Part shown: piece by piece, positions 26,015 through 34,720 of the stretch
How positions within the stretch are numbered: the stretch's first letter is position 1
How the letters are laid out: each line of letters opens with the position of its first letter
Origin: Pleurocapsa sp. PCC 7319
GTDB taxonomy: Bacteria; Cyanobacteriota; Cyanobacteriia; Cyanobacteriales; Xenococcaceae
DNA: 64,000 bases
Assembly: GCF_000332195.1 (NCBI RefSeq)
Contig: NZ_KB235922.1
Coordinates: 5,615,322-5,679,321 of the forward strand
Direction of reading: 5' to 3'
Position numbers and translations under genes: made by a program
Notes under the pieces: model-generated
What the model was told of the DNA's origin: nothing
Database searches by the model: none
The model's input: only the letters and a program-made list of their open reading frames with translations

Positions 26015-27319
26015 TCAATTTTGACGATTCCATTCCTCGGCAGCATCTTTAATTGCTTGGTCTACACTCTTTTCTTCTAACATTGCTGCTTGTAAGTTTT
26101 CATAAATTGCTTTTTGTAATACCTGAATATCTTTTCTGACAGGAATCAAAATTTCTGCATCCTCAAGCTGCATAGCGCTAACTTTTTTTGCCTGTTCGAT
26201 TAAAGTTTCTTGGTCTTGTTGTTCAATATTGTCAATGTATTTCTCTACTGCTTCAACTGTAGAGGGAAGCACATTAGATTCTTGAGCAAAAGCAAGCTGA
26301 TTTTTGGTATTAGTTACATACAAAGCATACTCAACTGCTTGCTGTGATTTATCACTATCACGAGGAATTACCAAATTCATGACTGCCACATTTTTTTTAC
26401 CCGTCTTGCCAGTAATTTGTGGTGCGGCAGCCGAAACTTCAGCAATAGTTGGTGCATTATTAGTAATACTCTCAATAAACTCTGCACCTGAAGCTAACAA
26501 CGCCGTTTCTCCAGCTTGGTATAGTTCAATCCCATGACGGTGCCCTTGAGTCAAAACTTCAGGAGGCAATAATTTTTGCTGATACAAATCGACCCAATAC
26601 TGAAAGGCTGCTTTTCCTTCTGGAGTATTAAACGCTGCTTTGCCTGACTCATCTATTAGTGTTACTCCCATCTGGACTAAGGACTCTAAAACATCTCCAG
26701 AATCACTAGGGACAAAAGTAATAAAGAAAGCATATTTACCCGTTTTTGATTTGATTTGTTGGGCAACTGTTGCCAATTCTTGATAGGTTTGAGGCGGTTG
26801 CTTAATACCAGCTGCTGCTAGTAATTTTTGATTATAAATAGTAATTGTAGTAGTCAAATACCAAGGAATTCCAAAAGTATTACTACTACAGTTATTAGCC
26901 TGACAGACTTCAATCGTACTTGCTTGCCATATTTTTGGTAAATAGGTCGCTTGTACTTCAGGGGCAATTACCTCATTTAAATTTAACCAAGCATTTCGTG
27001 TTGCTAATTGTGAAGCAAATTTGGGATTTAAGTTGACTACATCAGGTGCTGTTTTGGCGGAGATGGAGGTCAAAATTTTATTTTCCATAGCTGACCAAGG
27101 AATGTCGAGCCAACGTAACTTTATACCTTCGTTCTGAGCTTCAAAAGAAGTATTTAAATTATCAAAATATTGAGCAAATTGTGGTTTAAGCTGCATTGTC
27201 CAAAACTCAAGCTGATTAGAGTTTTTATCTGTACTGGGATTGCAGCTAGATAGTCCACTAAAAACAACTCCTATAAATAAGTATAAGCCAAATCTTTTTG
27301 TTAAAGACAATACTTTCAT
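26015..27319 (-). CDS. Extracellular sugar-binding lipoprotein of an ABC transporter
   Basis: About 434 residues from the ATG at 27319 (an ATG at 27352 would add 11 residues). The N-terminus is a lipoprotein signal with lipobox LSSC (Cys26). The body is a family 1 solute-binding protein (FWTMQLKPQFAQYFDNL, WLDIPWSAMENKILTSI, APDVVNLNPKFA, FGIPWYLTTTITIYNQKLL). It should bind a sugar or sugar derivative in the periplasm. No permease or ATPase gene is adjacent, which is unusual. It ends convergent with the truncated oxidoreductase. A perfect palindrome lies just upstream (27355-27368). Confidence 0.9.
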   Translation of the reverse strand: MKVLSLTKRFGLYLFIGVVFSGLSSCNPSTDKNSNQLEFWTMQLKPQFAQYFDNLNTSFEAQNEGIKLRWLDIPWSAMENKILTSISAKTAPDVVNLNPKFASQLATRNAWLNLNEVIAPEVQATYLPKIWQASTIEVCQANNCSSNTFGIPWYLTTTITIYNQKLLAAAGIKQPPQTYQELATVAQQIKSKTGKYAFFITFVPSDSGDVLESLVQMGVTLIDESGKAAFNTPEGKAAFQYWVDLYQQKLLPPEVLTQGHRHGIELYQAGETALLASGAEFIESITNNAPTIAEVSAAAPQITGKTGKKNVAVMNLVIPRDSDKSQQAVEYALYVTNTKNQLAFAQESNVLPSTVEAVEKYIDNIEQQDQETLIEQAKKVSAMQLEDAEILIPVRKDIQVLQKAIYENLQAAMLEEKSVDQAIKDAAEEWNRQN

Positions 27320-27354
27320 TAGTTTGCTGGATCTAGACAACAAAACAAACAATA

Positions 27355-27368
27355 TTACTTATAAGTAA
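27355..27368. promoter_or_regulatory. Perfect 14-base palindrome upstream of the sugar-binding gene
   Basis: TTACTTATAAGTAA is a perfect dyad, 35 bases upstream of the chosen ATG on the minus strand. It could be an operator or contain the -10 element (TTATAA-like). Nothing else supports either role. Confidence 0.35.
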
Positions 27369-27686
27369 AAATGGCAATAACCATGCGTGATTTTAACTAT
27401 TTCTCTATATATGTATTCTGTTTTTTTCGGTACAACCACTTATCTTAAATCCAATTTGTAGCAGCTACAATGTCCAATGAGACCAGTCAATTATCGATTG
27501 AATCCGATATTTCTAACTTATGATCAGCTATTTTAATAGCCATAAAATAATGAAATTTAAGATATTAAATCGATGCTAATTATCAAGGATAAACACTATA
27601 TATGTTTTTACTGGATAAGCTAAACAGTCATACCATCATATCTGAGGTTAAAGTACAAGTTTTGAAATATTACTTAGGACAGGTAT
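27369..27686. other. Intergenic region upstream of pilM
   Basis: About 320 AT-rich bases between the divergent sugar-binding gene and pilM. It should carry the pil operon promoter, but I see no convincing -35/-10 pair. A ribosome site (AGGACAGG) lies just before the pilM ATG. Confidence 0.5.
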
Positions 27687-28790
27687 ATGCTCAATAATTT
27701 AACTAGTATCTTTGCTAAGAATGATGGAAACATTGGAATTGAAATTAATCCCCAAAAGATTAATATTGCTCAAATAGCTAAACAGGGACAGCAATATAAG
27801 CTGCTCAAAAATGTCTCAGCTGATATTCCAGAAGGAGTTTATGAAGATGGACAAATTGTCGATTCTTTGACCTTGTCTGAATTAATCAAAGATACTCTAC
27901 AAGCTAATAAAATTAGTGCTCAAAAAGTATCAACTGCTGTACCAATGAGGGAAGCAATAATACGTGTTATTCCTGTTCCTGCGGAATTAGATGAAGAAGA
28001 ATTAAAAGATATGGTTTTGGTACATGAAGCAGGAATGTACCTTCCATATCCTAGAGAAGAAGTAGATCTAGATTACGCTAAGCTCGGCTACTTCATGGAT
28101 GAAGATGGCATCGAAAAAGTTAATGTTCTCTTAGTAGCAACTAAAAAAGAAGTCACTGATCTTTATTCTGAAATTTTTGAGCAAGCAGACTTAGAAATGA
28201 GGGTTCTAGAAATCAATAGTTTTGCTCTAATTAGAACCATTAGGGAACAATTACGGCAGTTTGGTTCTAAGGAAGCTGTGGTTCTAGTAGATTTAGAATT
28301 TGATAATACCGAAATTGCGATCGTTGTGGAAGGAGTTCCTCAATTTTCCAGAACTGTACCGATTGGTACCTATCAAATGCGTACTGCATTTTCTCAGGCA
28401 ATGGGTTTACCTCTCACTGGTGCCACACAAGTGCTTCATGACATAGACATACTTGATGGAATTCAAGATAGTGGAGATATTGATTCATCGCAAATTGATT
28501 CTGGAAAAGCTGCCTTGATCAAAGTTCTCGGAGAATTAACCGAAGAATTGAGCCGTTCAATTAACTTTTATATTAATCAAAGTGAAGATTTAGAAATAGC
28601 TCAGTTACTTTTGGCTGGTCCTGGAGCTGGTATTAGTCAAGTAGATGAATTTTTTACTCAAAAATTAAATTTACCCACGATGAAAGTCGATCCGATTACA
28701 ACTTTAGGTTTAGATCTTAGCCAAGATATCGCCCCTGAAAGTCGTCCCGGTTTAGGCATTGTCCTGGGGTTAGGGATGCGGGATCTTTAA
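27687..28790 (+). CDS. pilM: Type IV pilus assembly ATPase-like protein PilM
   Basis: A 367-residue cytoplasmic actin-like protein of the pilus alignment complex. It begins with the phosphate-1 motif region (GNIGIEINPQKINIAQI), carries VLVDLEFDNTEIAIV in the middle and LLLAGPGAGI near the C-terminus, as in FtsA/PilM folds. It binds the N-terminal tail of PilN beneath the inner membrane. It is the first gene of pilM-pilN-pilO-pilQ, needed for twitching/phototaxis and DNA uptake in cyanobacteria. Length fits the family. Confidence 0.95.
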   Translation: MLNNLTSIFAKNDGNIGIEINPQKINIAQIAKQGQQYKLLKNVSADIPEGVYEDGQIVDSLTLSELIKDTLQANKISAQKVSTAVPMREAIIRVIPVPAELDEEELKDMVLVHEAGMYLPYPREEVDLDYAKLGYFMDEDGIEKVNVLLVATKKEVTDLYSEIFEQADLEMRVLEINSFALIRTIREQLRQFGSKEAVVLVDLEFDNTEIAIVVEGVPQFSRTVPIGTYQMRTAFSQAMGLPLTGATQVLHDIDILDGIQDSGDIDSSQIDSGKAALIKVLGELTEELSRSINFYINQSEDLEIAQLLLAGPGAGISQVDEFFTQKLNLPTMKVDPITTLGLDLSQDIAPESRPGLGIVLGLGMRDL

Positions 28791-28880
28791 TCAATTTTGG
28801 ATGTGCATTATTGAGTAGTCATCGAGCTGAAATCATGCCTTGACTATAGTATTCGTTATTCTGGAAATCGGTATGACTTT

Positions 28881-29630
28881 ATGTATAACTTAGATATTAA
28901 TTTTCTTAGAGATAGGGGTCTGGATCAGTCTACTGATCTTAGTAGTCTGGCACAAAAAAAAGAACCTACAATGGCAGATAAAATTCCCATTTTTGCGGGA
29001 ATTATTGTCGCACTAGTAGCCCCAGCAATTGCTTTTGGCTATTTGCAAAGTGTTAAGGCGAAAACAGTACGTGTTGAACAAGAAATCACAGAAATTGAAA
29101 GTGAAATTGCTGAATTAGGTAATCAAAACAAGAGGATCGAAGCTGCAAACGAAGAAATTCAAAAAGCAGAGCAAGAAACTGCTGCCCTAGTAAGCGTATT
29201 TGAAAGCATCAAGCCTTGGGCTGCCATAATGCAAGAAGTAAGCGACCGCACTCCTGCTGGAGTTCTAGTGGATTCAATTCAGCAGAGTGGTTCTGGTAAT
29301 GGAACAGGAATCAATATAGCTGGTGTTGCCCGCTCATATAACGATGTCAATGACTTTGTTTTGTTTCTCCAGCGATCGCCATTTTTTAGTGAAAAACAAA
29401 CTAAATTGAATGGTGCTAATCTAGTTGAATTTCCCGTTGAAGTAGAGAATGAAGAAGATTTACCAGATAACGCCACACTAGAGATTCCTCAAGGAATTAA
29501 GTATACAATTTCGGCTCAATTGAGTAATGTTCCTTCTTCTCAACTAATTGAAGAAATTGCTCAAAAAGGCTCAGTTGGTGTAGCAACCAGACTAAAAACA
29601 TTAGAACGTAAGGGAGCGTTATCAAAATGA
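28881..29630 (+). CDS. pilN: Type IV pilus inner-membrane protein PilN
   Basis: A 249-residue bitopic protein. The cytoplasmic N-terminus (MYNLDINFLRDRG) is the PilM-binding INLLP-like motif in its cyanobacterial form. One transmembrane helix covers residues about 36-55, followed by a coiled coil (about 60-95, EITEIESEIAELGNQNKRIE) and a PilN periplasmic core (SVFESIKPWAAIMQEVSDRTP). It follows pilM by 90 bases and overlaps pilO by 4 bases (ATGA), so translation of the two is coupled. Confidence 0.93.
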   Translation: MYNLDINFLRDRGLDQSTDLSSLAQKKEPTMADKIPIFAGIIVALVAPAIAFGYLQSVKAKTVRVEQEITEIESEIAELGNQNKRIEAANEEIQKAEQETAALVSVFESIKPWAAIMQEVSDRTPAGVLVDSIQQSGSGNGTGINIAGVARSYNDVNDFVLFLQRSPFFSEKQTKLNGANLVEFPVEVENEEDLPDNATLEIPQGIKYTISAQLSNVPSSQLIEEIAQKGSVGVATRLKTLERKGALSK

Positions 29631-30439
29631 CCTTTGCTGATGATTTTGCAACGGAAGAACAAGGTTTTGCCGAAGATTACCCCTCTGCTTTTGGGATTAC
29701 CTTTACCCCTCAAGTTACTGGGATAGCGATCGCAGTAGCAGGAATTGCTTTGGCAGTGTATGGCTTTATCAATTTTGTGCAACCAGCGCAAAAAAGGTAT
29801 CAAGAGGCTGTGACTAGACAAGAAGAACTTAAGGGGCAATTAAACAAAATTAAAACAGGAGATTTACAGCTTAAATTAGCTCAGTTAGAGTCTGATTTAG
29901 CAGCCCAAAAAGTACTTAGATCTCGTGTTTTATCCATGTTTACTAACGAAAATGACTTAGAAACATTGCTCTTAGATTTAAACAGCTTCATTACCTCCAA
30001 TCAGGGAGTTTTAACCCAATATCAACCTGATAGTAATATAACCACTATTGATGATGCTTCACTGGGGGCTGAAGTACAAGGCAAACTAAAGCGACAGGGA
30101 ATTTCTTTGACTCTTGAAGGAACTTTCAATGAAACTAAACAAATTCTGCAAGATTTAGAGCGTCTACAACCATTATTAATGGTGCAAAGTATCAGTTCTA
30201 GTATTGAGGAGCAACCAACAGCAATTTTAACCAGTAGTAGAAGTGAAATTGTGCCTCAAAAGCAGGCACAGTTAAAAACGCAAATTAAGCTAGATGCCAT
30301 TTTGCCCTTAAGTCAAGCAGAACTGGAAAAAGCTCAAGAAGCTGATGCTAAAGCAGAAGAAGCTGAAAAAGCAGAACGAAGAAATAATAGACGCAAAAGT
30401 AGCAAAAATAATACAGAAGAAACTGAGAGTAGCAACTAA
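29627..30439 (+). CDS. pilO: Type IV pilus inner-membrane protein PilO
   Basis: A 270-residue bitopic partner of PilN. A transmembrane helix lies at about 27-48, then a coiled coil (QEAVTRQEELKGQLNKIK) and a ferredoxin-like periplasmic domain. The last 40 residues are a charged Lys/Glu/Ala-rich tail (AEEAEKAERRNNRRKSSK) not needed for the core fold. The start overlaps the end of pilN. There is no pilP between pilO and pilQ, as is usual in cyanobacteria; the PilO tail could in principle take over part of the linking role, which is speculation. Confidence 0.92.
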   Translation: MTFADDFATEEQGFAEDYPSAFGITFTPQVTGIAIAVAGIALAVYGFINFVQPAQKRYQEAVTRQEELKGQLNKIKTGDLQLKLAQLESDLAAQKVLRSRVLSMFTNENDLETLLLDLNSFITSNQGVLTQYQPDSNITTIDDASLGAEVQGKLKRQGISLTLEGTFNETKQILQDLERLQPLLMVQSISSSIEEQPTAILTSSRSEIVPQKQAQLKTQIKLDAILPLSQAELEKAQEADAKAEEAEKAERRNNRRKSSKNNTEETESSN

Positions 30440-30493
30440 ATAATCTGGCTACGAAAATTATATTTACTAATAGAATAGGTTGAGGATTGAACA

Positions 30494-32977
30494 GTGAAAA
30501 ATTATTGCGATCGCCTTGGATTTTTGACTACATTAACAATTATACTTTTGGCAGCCCAATCAACTCTCGCTGCGGAACTAAATATTAAGGAAATTGAGCT
30601 AGAAAAAGAAAACACTCAACTAGAAATAAAACTATCAACATCCAAGCGAGTTGGTAATAATACTTCTTTTTTCTCAGTTCGTAAAGGTAATACTATTGAA
30701 GCTAATCTACTCAACACCAATCTAGATTTACCTCAAGGTGATTCTTTTAAACAAGAAAATCCCCTGCCAGGAATTAAAACAGTAGAAATTAATCAAGTCG
30801 ATCAAGAACACACTCAAATTACAGTTTCCACTGAACCAGATATCACCATCGAACATCTGCTAGAACAACAGGGAGATGATTTAATTCTGAGCCTAAATCG
30901 AATCACTAAAACCCAATCTTTCCAGAGGAACGTCAAGGAATTTAGCCATAAAGCAGTCAAAAATATTAAGCAGACTTATAAGACTGCTCTAGGTCAGAAA
31001 AAAACCAAAGACGATCAAAAATCATCCACAACTAGTCCTAAAAAAAATAAACAAAACACCAAAAATTCTGATGTTTTAATTCCTAATCCAGAAATCGTAA
31101 TTAACGATAATCGGGTTAATAATCAAAAAGAGATGCTATTTCAGGCTCAAGATAATTCTACACCTCAAGAAACTCTGCCTCGAGCCGTTGCCCCTCCCGT
31201 TGGCGACATGGCAGTTTCCAATATCAGTACCATGCCTGACATGGTAGATTTAGGCTCAGGAGCTTTAGTTCCTCGCCTTGTTTTGCGTGAAGCTCCTGCA
31301 AGAGAAGCTTTATCGCTTCTTGCCCGAACTGCGGGTTTAAATGTTGTTTTTGTCGCTAATGATAATCAAGGTTCACAAGGTAATAACTCGCAAAACAATG
31401 AGGAAGCAGGTCCAAAAATTTCTCTAGATATACAAAATCAACCTGTCCAGGAAGTGTTTAACTCCGTTCTGCTTATTTCTGGTTTAAATGCCAATCGTCG
31501 AGGCAACATTATCTATGTTGGGGAAAAATTACCTACTCAGGCACGTAACTTAGTTAATCGTACTATTCGATTAAATCAAGTTGCTGCTTTTGACGCAGCA
31601 GCATTTTTATCATCAATGGGAGCTGAAGCTAGGATATTTCAGTCATCCAAGATTGAATTTGATGCTTCAGGTAGTGGCAATAGTTCAAGTAGTGGGGGTG
31701 GTTCAAGTAGTGGGGGTGGTTCAGTAAGTCTTGATATTAAAACATCAACCAGTAGTATACCTGAAATTCAAGCCTTAACATTGGACGTTAATGAGAATAC
31801 AAAAGGTGCCACAATATTTTATGGATTAGCCGTTGCTGTGGATGAAAGATTAAATTCCATTACCTTAGTTGGAGAACCACAAATTGTCGAACGCGCGACT
31901 GCTTATTTAACCCAAATGGATGCTCGTCGCCGCCAAGTGGCAGTCAACGTAAAAGTTCTCGATGTCAACTTGCTTAATCAAGATATTTACAACAGTAGTT
32001 TTTCCTTTGGTATCAACGACACTTTCTTTGTCCAGGATCAAGGTTCAGCAGCTCTAAATTTTGGCGGAGTTAATCCCCCTGAAACAGAGACGGTAACTAC
32101 AAGAGCAGGGTTTCCACGAGTTGTTCCCTTGCCAATACCTTCTGGTACCTCAACTGAAAATGCTGGCTTCCTTGATAATGTTCAAGGTAGAGCTTTATTT
32201 GATGGATCAGTTCCTTCAACTAATTTTCCCGGATTTTATGCTCGTGGACCTTTTGGTACAGATAGTAATCCTTTTCAACCAGGGATTACTGAAGTCTCTG
32301 ACAACGGGCAGATTACGTTTCAACTACCTACCTTATATGAAATTCCAGATAAGTTTCTAGCACTATTGGAGTCTCAAGTCACCAGTGGTAATGCCAAGAT
32401 CCTAACCGATCCAACTTTAATGGTACAAGAAGGTGAAATCGCAACAATCAGACTGACCCAAGAAGTTGTGAAAAGCGTTAAAACTGATATTGATGGAGAA
32501 TCAGGTACCAGAACTATTACTCCTGTAATTGGTGAAGCGGGATTGCTGTTACCAGTATTAGTAGAAAAAATTGATGACAATGGCTTTATTTCTATAAGGG
32601 TTGAACCAGAAGTTAGTTCCATAGGGGCAACTCAAGAATTCGATAGCGGTGATGGTGCAGTAAACTTATTAAATTTATTAGCGACGAGAGAACTAAGTTC
32701 AGGCTTGATTCGTGTTAGAGATGGACAGACTCTAATCTTATCGGGGATTATTCAAGACCGGGAAAGAACTACAATTTCTAAAGTACCTATCTTAGGTGAT
32801 ATTCCTTTACTTGGTTCTCTGTTTAGAAGTACTGACAAAACCAACGAAAGATCAGAAGTAGTAGTTTTGTTAACTCCCGAGATCGTGGAAGAGGATGCAG
32901 GGTTAGCCAGCAACTTTTCACCCAGCAAGGAAAGCCGTGAAATCCTTCAGAGAGAAGGGGTTGGACTGCTTAAGTAG
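30494..32977 (+). CDS. pilQ: Type IV pilus outer-membrane secretin PilQ
   Basis: An 827-residue secretin starting at GTG with a signal peptide (ends TLAAE). An AMIN domain (residues about 28-135) should bind peptidoglycan. A Lys/Asn/Gln-rich linker follows, then STN and N1-type domains (VLREAPAREALSLLARTAGLN; LVNRTIRLNQVAAFDAAAFL) and the secretin core with the typical GLIRVRDGQTLILSGIIQ and VPILGDIPLLGSLFRS motifs. A Gly/Ser tract (encoded by a direct repeat) lies between the N-domains. It forms the pore for the pilus. It is 54 bases after pilO. Confidence 0.95.
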   Translation: MKNYCDRLGFLTTLTIILLAAQSTLAAELNIKEIELEKENTQLEIKLSTSKRVGNNTSFFSVRKGNTIEANLLNTNLDLPQGDSFKQENPLPGIKTVEINQVDQEHTQITVSTEPDITIEHLLEQQGDDLILSLNRITKTQSFQRNVKEFSHKAVKNIKQTYKTALGQKKTKDDQKSSTTSPKKNKQNTKNSDVLIPNPEIVINDNRVNNQKEMLFQAQDNSTPQETLPRAVAPPVGDMAVSNISTMPDMVDLGSGALVPRLVLREAPAREALSLLARTAGLNVVFVANDNQGSQGNNSQNNEEAGPKISLDIQNQPVQEVFNSVLLISGLNANRRGNIIYVGEKLPTQARNLVNRTIRLNQVAAFDAAAFLSSMGAEARIFQSSKIEFDASGSGNSSSSGGGSSSGGGSVSLDIKTSTSSIPEIQALTLDVNENTKGATIFYGLAVAVDERLNSITLVGEPQIVERATAYLTQMDARRRQVAVNVKVLDVNLLNQDIYNSSFSFGINDTFFVQDQGSAALNFGGVNPPETETVTTRAGFPRVVPLPIPSGTSTENAGFLDNVQGRALFDGSVPSTNFPGFYARGPFGTDSNPFQPGITEVSDNGQITFQLPTLYEIPDKFLALLESQVTSGNAKILTDPTLMVQEGEIATIRLTQEVVKSVKTDIDGESGTRTITPVIGEAGLLLPVLVEKIDDNGFISIRVEPEVSSIGATQEFDSGDGAVNLLNLLATRELSSGLIRVRDGQTLILSGIIQDRERTTISKVPILGDIPLLGSLFRSTDKTNERSEVVVLLTPEIVEEDAGLASNFSPSKESREILQREGVGLLK
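31668..31722 (+). repeat. Gly/Ser-coding direct repeat in pilQ
   Basis: GGTTCAAGTAGTGGGGGT occurs twice in tandem with a partial copy before it, encoding a flexible GSSSGGGSSSGGGS-like linker. Such tracts can change length by slippage. Confidence 0.75.
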
Positions 32978-33295
32978 CCGACTGAATAGGTTGTTTTGTG
33001 GCTTGTTTTTGGTGGTTGAAATAAAAAAAATTGTTGAAATCTATATAAATTAGCACTTTCAACGATCCATATTTGCCAAGTAGAGCTTAGAATAAGGCAG
33101 TCACAATTACTCCGCTTACACGCGACGGAGTCTGTTGTGACTGTTGGTGAAAAAAGCAGTCTATAAATTGCTGTGGTTTTTTTGAACTCAGATGTTATAA
33201 ATATGGCTGGTAAATCCAATTTTCACATTCATAAGTTCTCTGATACCGAGGACTAAATTAAACAAGCCACAAACAAAAAGAAGGAGACCATCAAA
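32978..33295. other. Intergenic region between pilQ and the HU gene
   Basis: About 318 bases. The main feature is a long hairpin (33098-33143). An AAGGAGA ribosome site lies just before the HU start. I could not settle on a promoter. Confidence 0.55.
33098..33143 (+). terminator. Long hairpin between pilQ and the HU gene
   Basis: CAGTCACAA (33098-33106) pairs with TTGTGACTG (33135-33143), and inside it ACTCCG (33109-33114) pairs with CGGAGT (33126-33131). There is no T-run directly after it, so it may be a processing or attenuation structure or a palindromic repeat rather than a classical terminator. Confidence 0.45.
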
Positions 33296-33574
33296 ATGAA
33301 TAAAGGTGAATTAGTTGATCGCATTTCTCAAAAAGCGACTGTAACTAAAAAGCAAGCTGATGCAGTGCTATCGGCAGCAATCGAAACCATTATGGAAGCT
33401 GTATCTGAAGGAGATAAAGTAACTTTAGTTGGGTTTGGTTCTTTTGAAAGACGCGATCGCAAGGAAAGGGAAGGACGTAATCCTAAAACTGGAGAAAAAA
33501 TGTCTATTCCTGCTACCAAAGTTCCTGCTTTCTCAGCTGGGAAGCTGTTTAAAGAGAAAGTAGCACCTAAGTAA
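33296..33574 (+). CDS. HU family DNA-binding protein
   Basis: A 92-residue nucleoid protein. It begins MNKGELVDRISQKATVTKKQ and keeps GFGSFERRDRKEREGRNPKTG and the arm tip IPATKVPAFSAGK, where the proline that intercalates into DNA lies. It bends DNA and compacts the chromosome. A strong AAGGAGA site precedes the start, consistent with high expression. The next gene starts only 16 bases downstream from a TTG. Confidence 0.96.
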   Translation: MNKGELVDRISQKATVTKKQADAVLSAAIETIMEAVSEGDKVTLVGFGSFERRDRKEREGRNPKTGEKMSIPATKVPAFSAGKLFKEKVAPK

Positions 33575-33590
33575 TAGGCAAGATACTTAA

Positions 33591-34688
33591 TTGATCTTGA
33601 ACAGACCACTACACGGTGGAAATTTAAATTGGGCAGCCACTGTTGCTGGTTGCCCAGTTTCTCTGTTAACAGATTTTTCTGCCAGCATTAATCCTTTGGG
33701 AACTCCCAAGACAGCGATCGCTAGTATTATTAATAATATTTCACAATTAACTGTCTACCCCGATCCTGGATATGCCGATCTGCGATCGCATTTAGCCAAG
33801 TACCATAAAATTGATCATAAGTTTATTTTGCCTGGTAATGGTTCAGCAGAGTTGTTAACTTGGGCTGCCAGAGAACTAGCGCAACAAAAATTTACATATT
33901 TAATTACCCCAGCCTTTAGTGATTACGCCAGAGCATTGAATGCTTTTGACGGCAAAATATATCCTTGTCCACTGCCACTTAATTCCTGTAAGGGCGAACT
34001 GCCGTTCGCCCCATCGCCCCAAACATCCCCTCTCCCTATCCCCATATCGCCCCGTTCCGAATCGGGGTTACTGTTGAACAATCCCCACAACCCAACGGGC
34101 AAGTTATGGACAAGAGAAGAAATATTGCCTTGTTTACAGCAATTCAGCCTGGTAGTGGTTGATGAAGCCTTTATGGACTTTTTAATGCCATCTGAGGAGC
34201 AAAGTTTAATTCCTTTAATTGGGAAGTATCCTAATTTAGTTATTTTGCGTTCTTTAACCAAGTTTTATAGTTTACCAGGGTTAAGAATTGGCTATGCGAT
34301 CGCTCATCCAGAAAGATTACAAAAATGGCAAAAGTGGCGTGATCCCTGGTCAGTTAATGCATTAGCAGTAGTAGCAACCAAAGCTGCGATTCAAGACCAA
34401 GAATTTCAGCAGCAGACGTGGAACTGGTTGGCAACCGCGCGATCGCGATTATTTGAGCAATTACAAGCTATTCCAGGGCTACATCCTTTTCCAAGTGCAG
34501 CCAATTATCTCTTGGTGAAAACAGAAATTTCGGCGACAAAGTTACAAGAAAAATTATTAACTAACTATCAAATTGTGATTCGAGATTGTCTCAGTTTTCC
34601 CGAATTGGGCGATCGCTATTTTCGGATTGCAGTACGTTTACCAGCAGAGAATGATCGTTTAGTAGAAGCTATTGCTGCTATCGTTTAA
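33591..34688 (+). CDS. cobD: CobD-like threonine-phosphate decarboxylase / aminotransferase
   Basis: A 365-residue class I/II PLP enzyme. The start is a TTG at 33591 or 33597; the second gives NRPLHGGNLNW, the usual CobD beginning. DFSASINPLGTP, GNGSAELL, NNPHNPTGKLW, VVDEAFMDF and SLTKFYSLPGLRIGY (PLP lysine) are all present. CobD makes the aminopropanol phosphate linker of cobamides; histidinol-phosphate aminotransferase is the near alternative. Residues about 132-159 are Pro/Ser-rich and encoded by palindromic and low-complexity repeats that look inserted. It follows HU closely, which may allow read-through. Confidence 0.85.
   Translation: MILNRPLHGGNLNWAATVAGCPVSLLTDFSASINPLGTPKTAIASIINNISQLTVYPDPGYADLRSHLAKYHKIDHKFILPGNGSAELLTWAARELAQQKFTYLITPAFSDYARALNAFDGKIYPCPLPLNSCKGELPFAPSPQTSPLPIPISPRSESGLLLNNPHNPTGKLWTREEILPCLQQFSLVVVDEAFMDFLMPSEEQSLIPLIGKYPNLVILRSLTKFYSLPGLRIGYAIAHPERLQKWQKWRDPWSVNALAVVATKAAIQDQEFQQQTWNWLATARSRLFEQLQAIPGLHPFPSAANYLLVKTEISATKLQEKLLTNYQIVIRDCLSFPELGDRYFRIAVRLPAENDRLVEAIAAIV
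33988..34067. repeat. Palindromic and C-rich repeats inside cobD
   Basis: GGGCGAAC (33992-33999) faces GTTCGCCC (34004-34011). A C-rich tract of CCCC-A/T units follows, then CCCCG (34050-34054) faces CGGGG (34063-34067). Similar sequence is common between cyanobacterial genes. Confidence 0.75.
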
Positions 34689-34720
34689 TTTGGGTTAATT
34701 TATTGTAAGACTCAATCGAT

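Noticed and set aside
28791-30493. Missing pilP in the pil operon as a deletion
   Set aside because: Cyanobacterial pil clusters generally lack a recognisable pilP, so this is the usual state.
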